Shown one piece after another: positions 15,454 through 24,012 of a stretch of DNA of 64,000 nt (positions within the stretch are counted from its first letter, which is position 1; every line of letters begins with the position of its first letter). Source of the stretch: Paenibacillus polymyxa M1 (GTDB lineage Bacteria > Bacillota > Bacilli > Paenibacillales > Paenibacillaceae); assembly GCF_000237325.1 (NCBI RefSeq), contig NC_017542.1, positions 2,886,501-2,950,500 of the forward strand, in the 5' to 3' direction. The notes under the pieces are model-generated. The model saw only the letters and a program-made list of their open reading frames with translations, had not been told where the DNA came from and did no database searches. A program made the translations under genes and the position numbers.

Positions 15454-16368
15454 TTAAAATATTTTTCGGTCGGTGTATTTTTTGGCTAATTGGTTGGCGG
15501 ACAATAGCAAAACAATACCAATCACTGACTTGAACAGGCCAACAGCCGTACCGAAGCTATACTGTCGCCCAACGAGTCCAATCCGATATACATAAGTATC
15601 CAGAATATCTCCCGATTCATAGACAACTGGGTTATACAGATTATAAATTTGATCGAAGCCGGCACTCAAAATATTGGTCAGACTCATCACTCCCATGAGC
15701 AGGATAATAGGCAGCATGCCTGGCAACGTAATATGCCATACTTTTCTCCACCAGCTGGCTCCATCCATTCCTGCCGCTTCATACAGACCCGGATCAATCG
15801 AAGTAATTGCAGCCAAATAGACGATGGAACTGTAACCGAATTCCTTCCACACGTCTGTCCCAATAATCAGCGGCTGGAACCAGGTGTTGCTGCCGAGAAA
15901 ATTAATATTCTCCAGACCGAAAAAAGCCAAAATTTGATTCACAATCCCATCCAAACTGAACATGTTAACAACCACGGATGCTAGAACTACCCAGGATAGA
16001 AAGTGTGGCAGATAAACGATTGTCTGCACGGATTTTTTAACGAATTTGATGCGGATCTCATTTAACAAAATGGAAAAAATGATAGCCATCAGTGTTCCCA
16101 ATAGAATCTTGGCAATGGCAATCACCAACGTATTACTAAAAACCTGTGCGATGTCCGGCAGCTTAAACATATAAATAAAGTGCTTCAGCCCTACAAATTT
16201 GGAGCCTAACATTCCCTTGGCTGGTATATAATCCTGAAACGCCGTAATGACACCGACCATCGGAACATAGCTGAATACCAGCAAAAATAAAATACCCGGA
16301 AGCATCATCAGATGATATATGGCACCCGTGCCGAACCGGATTTTTGCTTTATCGTTTCCCTGTTTCAT
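15454..16368 (-). CDS. Sugar ABC transporter permease (LplB type)
   Basis: 304 residues, six membrane helices. The EAA loop reads GLYEAAGMDGASWWRKVWHI, and the N-terminal block YHLMMLPGILFLLVFSYVPM is typical of LplB/YtcP-like permeases. It pairs with the following permease gene to form the membrane channel of a CUT1-type oligosaccharide importer. It is separated from the upstream binding-protein gene by a stem-loop that probably lowers permease expression relative to the binding protein. Confidence 0.9.
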   Translation of the reverse strand: MKQGNDKAKIRFGTGAIYHLMMLPGILFLLVFSYVPMVGVITAFQDYIPAKGMLGSKFVGLKHFIYMFKLPDIAQVFSNTLVIAIAKILLGTLMAIIFSILLNEIRIKFVKKSVQTIVYLPHFLSWVVLASVVVNMFSLDGIVNQILAFFGLENINFLGSNTWFQPLIIGTDVWKEFGYSSIVYLAAITSIDPGLYEAAGMDGASWWRKVWHITLPGMLPIILLMGVMSLTNILSAGFDQIYNLYNPVVYESGDILDTYVYRIGLVGRQYSFGTAVGLFKSVIGIVLLLSANQLAKKYTDRKIF

Positions 16369-16390
16369 GGATGGACCCCTTTCCTAAAAG

Positions 16391-16413
16391 CAGGGCTGCA
16401 ATACGCAGCCCTG
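16391..16413 (-). terminator. Intra-operon stem-loop behind the solute-binding protein gene
   Basis: CAGGGCTGC and GCAGCCCTG form a perfect 9-bp stem with a 5-base loop, followed on the minus strand by CTTTT. Such partial terminators after the binding-protein gene are common in sugar ABC operons and give more binding protein than permease. Confidence 0.75.
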
Positions 16414-16431
16414 TTAGCAGTTTAAGATTGT

Positions 16432-18168
16432 TTATTTTTTGGATGCAACCTCGTCTTTAATTTCCTGAATTACCTGGTCACCGCCTTGCTTCTTCCAATT
16501 GCTAACGAATGTATCGAAGTAATTCAGAGGTTCTGCACCTGTCACGATTTTGATAAAAGATTCCTGCTCCATCTTGGTCAGATTAGCCCAGGTCTGTTTC
16601 ATGCTTGGTGTAGTTCCGGAGAAAGCGGGTGTCATCCATACAAATTTGTTTTCCCGTGTCAGTTTGTCAATGAGTCCCACTCCGTTGATACGCGAGTGAT
16701 ATTTCGACCAGGCTGTTACGTTATCCGTATCCATATTACTTAAGTAAGTCTGGATACTTTTAATATTGTTCTTTGATTCTGTTGTCCGGACCTGATCCAA
16801 ACTTATCTCTCCTTTAATTCCTCGAACGATATCAGAGTAGTCATCCAGTAACGAGGTCGCCGAGTTGACTTCAATATTAAACGGTCTGGTAGAACCGTCT
16901 ACGCCGTTCTCTTGATACTTGGCAGCTTCTGGCATAGATGTTCCCACATTTTTATCATTTGCCAGTTTATCGTAGAAAAGGTTTACGATTTTAACGGCGA
17001 GTTCCGGGTGTTCGTATCCTTTTCTTACAACGATAAACTGATTAGCTGGATTGGCGTGTGCCACGTTTACCTTTCCATCTGCATCTTCCAAAGTGTAAGC
17101 CGTGAATTTCGCATTCTTATCCTTCTGCTTCACGTTGCCCAGACCCCAGTCGGGAATATGCCATGGTCCAAAAGCAATACCGCATTGGCCGTTGGTGTAC
17201 AGTGCCGTAATATCATCAAATGTGCGTGTTCCAAATTGCGGGTCGATGATGCCTCTCTTGAACCAATCTGCCATGACGCCTAGCATCTGCTTGGTTTCCT
17301 CTGTTGTTGAGCCATAAACAATGCTGCCGTCTTTACCCTTCATCCAATACTGAGGGAATGAACCCTTCGTTGAGGCAACTCCAAGCATGGTATAGGCAGA
17401 ACCATTATAGTCAGTTGTATTCAGGGTGTTCACAAAGGGAATACCTACCGGTTTCCCGGTTTGACCCGGATCTCTTTTCAAGAATTCCTCGGCCGTTTTC
17501 TCCACATCGTCCAGCTTGATGGTACCATCTCCGTCTGCATCAAGCTGGATTCCCAGTAGATCCAGCCAATCCTGACGAACCCAGACCATGGTTGGTGCGG
17601 AATCTAGGGAAGTAGCTGGAAGCGCCATTAAACGTCCATCTATCGTCGCATTGTCTAACGCCCGGCCCTCATACGAGTCGTAAATATTCTTGATATTATC
17701 TGTGGCATACTGTTTGTAAATTTCCGTCATATCTTCAATCAGATCATTATCAACCAGTTCTTTGAGTTCATCCTTGGAATCGACACGCATCATGTCAGGC
17801 AGTTCTCCAGAGGCGATGGCGAGCGAAACCTGACGGCTGTAATCTTCTCCGTTGGCTTCAAATTGGTCTTTAATCTGAGCGTTAAACGCTTTTTTGACCA
17901 GTCGAGTATACGCATTGTTCTCATACGAATCTCCAGCCGGCAGCTTCGGGTTGGCCGTAGTCACACGACCCATCGTGACGGTTATTTCGTCTTTATAGGC
18001 ACTGAATGGGTCTCCGGGTGTTACCTCATATTTGCCCGCTTCCTTCGCAGTGGGAGGGTTGGATGAAGCCCCACAGGCTGCAAGGGTTGAAATCATTAGG
18101 GCAGATATCGATAGTACGGCCAGACGTCTCGTCAACAATTTGCTTTTTACGGACCATTTAGTTGTCAT
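16432..18168 (-). CDS. Sugar ABC transporter solute-binding lipoprotein (LplA type)
   Basis: 578 residues. A signal peptide ends at LAAC, the lipobox, at about residue 32, so the mature protein is anchored on the outer membrane face. Large size and blocks such as MDGADGDGT-like loops (DADGDGTIKLDDVE near 207) are typical of LplA-type extracellular solute-binding proteins (family 1) for oligosaccharides. It captures the sugar for the two permeases encoded downstream. A CcpA-like cre site overlaps its promoter, and the YesMN pair lies immediately upstream, so expression is probably repressed by glucose and switched on by substrate. The substrate itself cannot be read. Confidence 0.9.
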   Translation of the reverse strand: MTTKWSVKSKLLTRRLAVLSISALMISTLAACGASSNPPTAKEAGKYEVTPGDPFSAYKDEITVTMGRVTTANPKLPAGDSYENNAYTRLVKKAFNAQIKDQFEANGEDYSRQVSLAIASGELPDMMRVDSKDELKELVDNDLIEDMTEIYKQYATDNIKNIYDSYEGRALDNATIDGRLMALPATSLDSAPTMVWVRQDWLDLLGIQLDADGDGTIKLDDVEKTAEEFLKRDPGQTGKPVGIPFVNTLNTTDYNGSAYTMLGVASTKGSFPQYWMKGKDGSIVYGSTTEETKQMLGVMADWFKRGIIDPQFGTRTFDDITALYTNGQCGIAFGPWHIPDWGLGNVKQKDKNAKFTAYTLEDADGKVNVAHANPANQFIVVRKGYEHPELAVKIVNLFYDKLANDKNVGTSMPEAAKYQENGVDGSTRPFNIEVNSATSLLDDYSDIVRGIKGEISLDQVRTTESKNNIKSIQTYLSNMDTDNVTAWSKYHSRINGVGLIDKLTRENKFVWMTPAFSGTTPSMKQTWANLTKMEQESFIKIVTGAEPLNYFDTFVSNWKKQGGDQVIQEIKDEVASKK

Positions 18169-18211
18169 CTCATTCGATTCCCCTTCGTTGTGAATATTTC
18201 TCTATCATTGT

Positions 18212-18231
18212 TGTTTACGCTTTCATTATAA
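18212..18231 (-). promoter_or_regulatory. cre-like site next to a -10 box of the sugar ABC operon
   Basis: On the minus strand TGAAAGCGTAAACA (18225-18212) differs from the cre consensus TGWAANCGNTNWCA at one position. A TATAAT box overlaps it at 18230-18225. CcpA bound here would block transcription. No convincing -35 box is seen, as expected for a promoter that needs an activator such as the YesN-type regulator. Confidence 0.6.
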
Positions 18232-18393
18232 AACTCGATGAAGACTAAACGAGATAGGGAATAAACGTCTGTTTGGATAGAAAAATGTATGCGGTTTCAC
18301 GTCAGGCAGTGAAGTCATACTTGGCTTGTAAGCATTTATCCTACCTGCCGACATACATTTGTCTATCTTTACTTACTAACCAAAGTAAAGCAC

Positions 18394-18427
18394 AAAAACC
18401 GGCAGCTCCTATCAGGAATCTGTCGGC
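18394..18427 (-). terminator. Terminator behind the YesN-type gene
   Basis: CCGACAG and CTGCCGG pair around a 14-base loop with one mismatch; the minus strand continues TTTTTG. It lies 10 bp past the stop codon of the response-regulator gene. Confidence 0.6.
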
Positions 18428-18436
18428 TTGACTGAA

Positions 18437-19858
18437 TTATAAAAGAGTACGCTTTTTATCCCCTCTGCCCAGCTGTCGATATTCACTTGGAAGCAGGCCT
18501 GTCAACTCGCGGAAAATTCGGCTGAAATATTTTTCATCCGTATAACCCACTCGCTCAGCAATCCAGAAAATCTGATTATTTGTATTCAATAAATACTCTT
18601 TAGACTTCTCTATTCGTATAAAACGGGAGTACTCATTAAAGGTTTTCCCCATCAGATCCTTGAAGCATTGACTGAAATAGCTTCGGCTGATGTTCAGTTG
18701 CCGGGACAGACCTGAAGCAGTAAAAGCTTGATCCAAATCATTTTGCATGATCATAATCGCTTTTTTCACGGCGTCTACAATTTCCTGTGAATACGAGGTC
18801 TGTTCATCTGCCTTACGAATGTCCACAGAGGTCTGCTTGATCCAAGCTTCTACCTCGTACCACGATAGAAAAGAATGGATCATTGAGATTCTACCAAGCG
18901 TAGACTCGGCAAAAAGGTGATTCCATTCCATAACTATCGAGTATAGCAATCCCATCAACTGGCTTTTTTGCAGTCTTAGTGATTTGAACTGTTCAATCAG
19001 TTGGTTGTAGTAACTGTCGTTATGTGTCCATGGTGATAGAAACCAACTTTGCTTAATTCGATCCATGTCTTCATCCTGCGGTTCTATTGGAAATGATTCC
19101 TCCACATTCATCGAAACGGCAATGACAGGATCATAAGGGTCGTATGCATAGAATAAGGACGTTTCTGTATAATTCATAATCCAGTTTTGGATTTGCGACC
19201 ACGTTCGCTCTTGTACATCGGACATAACTAGCAAGGCGCCTTGGGGAACTTGGTCCCGGTATTCCTTCAGTTTGTGGAACAGTTGATCCTCTAAGTCCAT
19301 GGGTGCCGCCCACATCCAACTGTTCCGTTCAACCTCCCATCGGATCTCATCTACACTGGATGTCGGTTCAATCGGCCAGCTCTGTCCTAACTTGCGATCC
19401 AGTGAAACAAGTGCATACACATGGCGGTAATGGACATTAGTCTCACTAAGCAGCGGCAGCTTTCGTTTTTTATTCGCCAGCTCGTCAATCCGGATATGTA
19501 TTCGATGCAGCACGTGTTCGAATTGCTCCTTCTCGAGCTGAACCTTGGCTATATAGTCGATGGCTCCCAGCCTGAGCGCTTCCTGGATATAATCGAAATC
19601 TTGATGCAGTGTTAATACGACAATATGAAGCTCTGGATAGAGTTGCCTTGCAGCTCGCATCAGTTCAATACCTGACATCACCGGCATCGCGAGATCCGTC
19701 AACATCAGATCGACCGGTTGGGATTTCAGAAAATCCAGTGCTTTCAACCCGTTACTTGCTTCTCCTACAACTTCCATATTGAACTCATTCCACGGCATCG
19801 CGGAGCTTATGCCTTTTCGTACCAATTTGTCGTCATCCACAATCAATACTTTAATCAT
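18437..19858 (-). CDS. YesN-type response regulator (receiver plus AraC HTH)
   Basis: 473 residues. The receiver domain has VDDDKLVRKGI at the start, the phosphorylation site in MLTDLAMPVMSG (Asp about 55) and a switch Lys in DYIAKVQL. A long middle region follows. The last 100 residues are an AraC-type double HTH: ASGLSRQLNISRSYFSQCFK and IAERVGYTDEKYFSRIFREL. Together with the YesM kinase, whose gene overlaps it by 4 bases, it senses an extracellular sugar and activates the adjacent LplABC-type importer. Confidence 0.92.
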   Translation of the reverse strand: MIKVLIVDDDKLVRKGISSAMPWNEFNMEVVGEASNGLKALDFLKSQPVDLMLTDLAMPVMSGIELMRAARQLYPELHIVVLTLHQDFDYIQEALRLGAIDYIAKVQLEKEQFEHVLHRIHIRIDELANKKRKLPLLSETNVHYRHVYALVSLDRKLGQSWPIEPTSSVDEIRWEVERNSWMWAAPMDLEDQLFHKLKEYRDQVPQGALLVMSDVQERTWSQIQNWIMNYTETSLFYAYDPYDPVIAVSMNVEESFPIEPQDEDMDRIKQSWFLSPWTHNDSYYNQLIEQFKSLRLQKSQLMGLLYSIVMEWNHLFAESTLGRISMIHSFLSWYEVEAWIKQTSVDIRKADEQTSYSQEIVDAVKKAIMIMQNDLDQAFTASGLSRQLNISRSYFSQCFKDLMGKTFNEYSRFIRIEKSKEYLLNTNNQIFWIAERVGYTDEKYFSRIFRELTGLLPSEYRQLGRGDKKRTLL

Positions 19859-21567
19859 CCCCGAACATCTTCTCCTTTGATAGGAAGTATGAGCAGAATA
19901 CTTGTCCCTGTACCCAATTCACTTTCGATCACCAGTTGTGCTTGATCTCCGTACTGTGCCCTCAACATGCGGTGAACATAATTGAGTCCGATGCCCATCC
20001 CTACTTTTTTATGTTCTGCTATACGATTGTTCAAGAGTTTTTGAATCGCTTCCTCGGTCATGCCGGCTCCATTATCCTGTATCAGAATATTCAGCGTTTT
20101 GGTGAGTGTAACTTCAATCTGAATAAAACCTTCGTCACTCAGTCCATGATAGAGAGAATTTTCAACCAACGGTTGCAGAATAAAACGAGGCACAGGTATT
20201 TGAAGCACATGGTCATCCGCTGAAATACGCACGTCAAATTCAAAGTCATATCGAATTTGCTGCAGGACTAGATACTGTCTTAGCGCATCAATTTCCTCTT
20301 CCATCGTCGATACTTGCCCTAATTTACCCAAATTGTAATACAACAGTTTGTTCAAGGATTGCACCAACTTGTCAATCTCCCCTTGTCCATTCATGACGGC
20401 CAGCCAATGTACAGTATCTAGCGTATTCATCAGAAAGTGAGGATTGATCTGATATAACAATTTTTCCACTTCCAAATCTGCACGGATCTTCTCTTTCTGC
20501 TGCACTTCCTTGAACAGGTCACCGATTTGATGCTGCATATTTGAGAATTCTCCCAATAGAAAATCGAACTCGGGAATATGAGTGCGAGTCTGGCTGCCTG
20601 CCTTTTGTGGATTCTGAGACATTCCGTTAATTTCCGAATGGAACAGACCGAGTGGCTTGTAGACCATCTTCCACAGAAGCCAAGCAAGAAATACAGTAAA
20701 GCCGAGAAAAAATAAAGCGACCAGTAATATTTGAAGCAACCACTGGTTTTTCTCCTGTTGATACTTAGCCTGCGAAATTACCGAGATGACGCTCCAATTC
20801 TGAGCGGAGTCCTCCTTAAACCAATGGTAGTCACGGGATATTCCGTCTTTTGCAGTACTTTTTGATAAGTTGAAGAAATTCTCCCCCACTTTCATCGTTT
20901 CCGGAATTTCACTGTAAACAATTTGACCTTCACCATTCAGGATCAAATGCGATAAAGCTCCTTGGTATTGGTTGTAACCTAGTATATTCTGTGTAAGACG
21001 AAAGCCGGATTCGACGTAAATATATACATCGTCCCTTTGAGGCAGTTGTACCTTTCGCATGGCAGATAAAACGAGCTGGTCATTAAATCGGTTCATACTG
21101 ATATGGGGACCATAGTACGAAATGCCATAAGATTTGAAAAGCACAGGCAAAGACTCAGGGGCAAAGCGATCTTTGATGGGAAAGTTAGCGAACTGTGTAG
21201 CGCCTTCTTTCTGGAAATAATATAAGGTCAAGCCTATATTCGGATTAGTAAACGTTACAACATTTAACTCATTCTTTAATTCATCTCTAGCCTCAATCAA
21301 TTCAATTATATTGGAGGAAGGTTGCAAGACTTCATCCAGTTTTTTGCCTAAAGTGCCGCTATATGATAATTGCTGAGTAACATGATTCAGATTGGTAATT
21401 GAATTTTCCAGTGATGAAGTTACCTGCTGTAGATTGCTCCTAATTCCATCATTGATTTTATTCACAAAAATGGAATCAATGGTATAATAAGAAATTGCAA
21501 ATATACTAATAAAGGGAATAAACGCGCTGAGAAAAAACAATAAAAAGATTCTTTTTTTAAGTGTCAT
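19855..21567 (-). CDS. YesM-type sensor histidine kinase
   Basis: 570 residues. One membrane helix at 7-29, an extracellular sensor region, a second helix near 270-295, a HAMP-like linker, then the HisKA-like block YQINPHFLMNTLDTVHWLAV with the phosphorylated His, and an ATPase domain with LQPLVENSLYHG (N box), DNGAGM (G1) and GIGLNYVHRM (G2). It phosphorylates the YesN-type regulator encoded 3' to it. Its own promoter is a near-consensus sigma-A promoter about 200 bp upstream, giving a long 5' leader. Confidence 0.92.
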   Translation of the reverse strand: MTLKKRIFLLFFLSAFIPFISIFAISYYTIDSIFVNKINDGIRSNLQQVTSSLENSITNLNHVTQQLSYSGTLGKKLDEVLQPSSNIIELIEARDELKNELNVVTFTNPNIGLTLYYFQKEGATQFANFPIKDRFAPESLPVLFKSYGISYYGPHISMNRFNDQLVLSAMRKVQLPQRDDVYIYVESGFRLTQNILGYNQYQGALSHLILNGEGQIVYSEIPETMKVGENFFNLSKSTAKDGISRDYHWFKEDSAQNWSVISVISQAKYQQEKNQWLLQILLVALFFLGFTVFLAWLLWKMVYKPLGLFHSEINGMSQNPQKAGSQTRTHIPEFDFLLGEFSNMQHQIGDLFKEVQQKEKIRADLEVEKLLYQINPHFLMNTLDTVHWLAVMNGQGEIDKLVQSLNKLLYYNLGKLGQVSTMEEEIDALRQYLVLQQIRYDFEFDVRISADDHVLQIPVPRFILQPLVENSLYHGLSDEGFIQIEVTLTKTLNILIQDNGAGMTEEAIQKLLNNRIAEHKKVGMGIGLNYVHRMLRAQYGDQAQLVIESELGTGTSILLILPIKGEDVRG

Positions 21568-21762
21568 TCCGCCCCATTCTCCTTAGGTAAATAAAAGAGC
21601 AAGCCCCTGATTATGGAGCTTACTGTTTATTGAACAACAGCTCTATCAATTATCGTATTCCTCATAGACAGCGACCTATTTGAGAATAGACAACATCTTC
21701 ATCCGATTCAGACTGGAAAAATCAGGATTTTTCCATCTCGGTGAGGTCCAATTCTGTTCATA

Positions 21763-21800
21763 ATTATAGAATGATATTCCAATATGTCAAACGCTTTCAT
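21763..21800 (-). promoter_or_regulatory. Near-consensus promoter of the YesMN operon
   Basis: TTGACA (21790-21785) and TATAAT (21768-21763) on the minus strand are perfect hexamers with a 16-bp spacer. The sequence ATGAAAGCGTTTGACA overlaps the -35 box and resembles a cre site with two mismatches, so glucose repression of the sensor is possible. Confidence 0.75.
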
Positions 21801-21877
21801 GGAATTCATAGAACTTATTCTCCCTTCCTCTTTGCATACATGGCATTGTATTTGTTCTTCTTAGACAAAGAAAAATT

Positions 21878-21924
21878 CCCCTTCAATTAGCGGTTTATTT
21901 ATTAAACCTGTCTACTTGAAGGGG
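21878..21924 (-). terminator. Terminator behind the membrane hydrolase gene
   Basis: CCCCTTCAA pairs perfectly with TTGAAGGGG; the minus strand continues AATTTTTCTTT. It lies 33 bp past the hydrolase stop codon. Between here and the YesM start I see only the promoter described above. Confidence 0.75.
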
Positions 21925-21956
21925 AGTATATCAAAATCGGTAGCCTGTTCCGTAAT

Positions 21957-23459
21957 TTATAATAGCGAGGTTACGAACTTCACCTCCGGAAAGCGGCTAT
22001 CCGGTCCTTTCATTAAGATTCCGCCTTGATTTTTCAGATACCTATCGAAGAAATCCAGCATATAGGCATTGATAACGGAGTTCGCTCTTTCGGGCGCAAT
22101 CTTTCCTGTAATGCCCAGCATTTTGAAAATCGGAGAAATGAATTGTACGTCGGCAAAATTCAAATGCTCCGTATTTTCGATATAGAGGACTTGTCCCCCT
22201 TCGTCGACCGTTTCGCGCATCCGTTCAAGCTCCAACTTTTTATCTTCCGTTACTTGGTCCTCCCACTCTCTTGTAGATCCCATACGGTTAAGCTCTGCAT
22301 CCGTGTAGACCCGGTTATCCATCACCATTTTTAATTTTTCGAAATAGCTTTCCGAGTTGATGAACAAAAACGGCTTTCGCAGACCCTCTCTGTCACGCAG
22401 TCGATAAAGCCCTCCATCTAAGTCTACTCCAACCGCGATTCGCGGATCGTAAGAAGCGTCATAGGCCGTCGCTCCGCCGATGGAATGACCGAACACCCCG
22501 ACATGACCGAGATCAATCCTCCCTTTTAGATGGCTTGGAATCTGCCCCGATTGGATGAGCTCGAATTGGTCCAGCGCAAACGCCACATCGCCGGTTAAAA
22601 CTTTTCCCAACTTGTCGCGATTTCCTCTACTCGTCTGGTAATCATGGTCGGGCGAGAATAAGTCGTTGGTTGTGCTGGTCGTGATTCGACCATCCGGAAA
22701 CTCAGTTGCAAATGTATTGTAGGTGTGGTCGATCACTGCCACGATATATCCATGACTCGCGAGATTTTCGGCTTGCGACGTGTGGAGGAACCTGGAAGAG
22801 CCGTTGCCGGGATTCGCAAGGATCAGCGGGTATGAAGTCTGTGCCGAAGAAACTTCGGCCCCCGAATAAGTATGACTGGATACGTACCTCAGGTGTTGAA
22901 ACGTAAACCCGGGAAGACCATAGTTCGCGGCCATATAACGTAAAATCTGGGTGTCGGGAATAAAGGGAGCATACTTGCCAGTGCTAGCTTGAGCCGGATA
23001 CCAGACCTGAACCATCAATTCTCTCTTACCCTCTCTGGATTCGTCGAAAATCTCTTCCCTATTTGTATCCACGAAATGAAAAGTTTGCGTTCCTACCTTA
23101 AATTCGCCTGTCGGTTCAGGTAGTTTAAATACAGGAAAAGCATACATGAGGCCCGCTGTTACGACTAGCATTATTGCTATAGCAGTATAAGCTAAACCCA
23201 ACATGAATCGTGGGATTTTTTTGGGGCCGTTTTTTTTAAAATAGCTATAACCTGAAATGGCTAAAAAAATGATCGTTATGCAATATGGGAAAAATAGCTG
23301 AATTCTGTATCCTTCCACCGTCCAATGAATGACCAGTAAAAGTGTGGCAATCCCGCTTGTAACGAATACTGGAATTCTACGCCGTCCTTTTTTTAATAGG
23401 AAGGTTAATGAAAACAAGCCGATGTTTGACAATAATAGCAACAGTTCAAACAGCCTCAT
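21957..23459 (-). CDS. Membrane-anchored alpha/beta hydrolase, PAF-acetylhydrolase-like
   Basis: 500 residues. Four hydrophobic segments occupy the first 125 residues, after which a catalytic domain sits outside or at the membrane face. VQVWYP and YPLILANPGNGSSRF lead to the oxyanion region, GHVGVFGHSIGGATAYDA is the nucleophile elbow, VGVDLDGG follows and TEHLNF holds the likely catalytic His. The family (platelet-activating factor acetylhydrolase, isoform II-like) cleaves short esters. The substrate is unknown. A good ribosome site (AAAAGGAGAATCGAG) precedes the ATG. An orphan Fur-like box lies 320 bp upstream. Confidence 0.82.
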   Translation of the reverse strand: MRLFELLLLLSNIGLFSLTFLLKKGRRRIPVFVTSGIATLLLVIHWTVEGYRIQLFFPYCITIIFLAISGYSYFKKNGPKKIPRFMLGLAYTAIAIMLVVTAGLMYAFPVFKLPEPTGEFKVGTQTFHFVDTNREEIFDESREGKRELMVQVWYPAQASTGKYAPFIPDTQILRYMAANYGLPGFTFQHLRYVSSHTYSGAEVSSAQTSYPLILANPGNGSSRFLHTSQAENLASHGYIVAVIDHTYNTFATEFPDGRITTSTTNDLFSPDHDYQTSRGNRDKLGKVLTGDVAFALDQFELIQSGQIPSHLKGRIDLGHVGVFGHSIGGATAYDASYDPRIAVGVDLDGGLYRLRDREGLRKPFLFINSESYFEKLKMVMDNRVYTDAELNRMGSTREWEDQVTEDKKLELERMRETVDEGGQVLYIENTEHLNFADVQFISPIFKMLGITGKIAPERANSVINAYMLDFFDRYLKNQGGILMKGPDSRFPEVKFVTSLL

Positions 23460-23776
23460 CTCGATTCTCCTTTTAAAAAATTTCTATTTTTGTTTGTTCC
23501 AATCTTATCCTGCCAGGCTGGCATAAGCTATCGATTTGCCTTACATCTACCTTACAATTTTGTAATTCGATCTTGCGGTATTGGAGGACTCGTAAAAACA
23601 GTAAGTTCAATCATTCAATCATATATGGAGAAATACGGGTATCGAGCTGAAGCGGTCTAATTGTTTATTTGCAGTCAATGCTATCAACCTTTCTCTATAG
23701 AAAAATAATGTTGCGCCTAGAATGCCTCTCCATAGCAACAAGCAATCGGTGATCATAATGTGACCCTCTAATTAAA
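23460..23776. other. Gene-free stretch with a possible remnant
   Basis: A plus-strand frame near 23560-23662 reads RSCGIGGLVKTVSSII and QSYMEKYGYRAEAV then stop, with the look of a protein C-terminus. I do not recognise it and it has no start in view. The rest holds nothing that I can name. Confidence 0.3.
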
Positions 23777-23797
23777 TGAAAATAATTATCATTATCA
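23777..23797. promoter_or_regulatory. Fur-box-like site without an iron gene beside it
   Basis: TGAAAATAATTATCA at 23777-23791 matches the Bacillus 7-1-7 Fur box TGATAATNATTATCA at 14 of 15 positions, and it is extended by TTATCA. The nearest gene start on either side is the hydrolase at 23459, 318 bp away. No iron-uptake gene is in view. Confidence 0.55.
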
Positions 23798-23862
23798 ATT
23801 ATGGTGTATCAAGATCTACGGAAATTGCAAATACACAAATTGTGAATGCTATATATAAAGAC

Positions 23863-23889
23863 AAAAGCCCTCGCATCTAGAGGGCTTTT
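23863..23889. terminator. Bidirectional terminator downstream of the beta-helix gene
   Basis: AAAAGCCCTC and GAGGGCTTTT pair perfectly around seven bases. It sits 123 bp beyond the stop of the minus-strand beta-helix gene. Confidence 0.8.
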
Positions 23890-24012
23890 GGAATAAATCA
23901 GCTATTCATTTGAGTCGCCTCAATCCGTCACTTGCATCAACGGAGTATCAGCACGCACAGGACTCCAAGAGGATCAGATTTTGCATAACCCGACAAAAAC
24001 TCTAGCTTTGCT

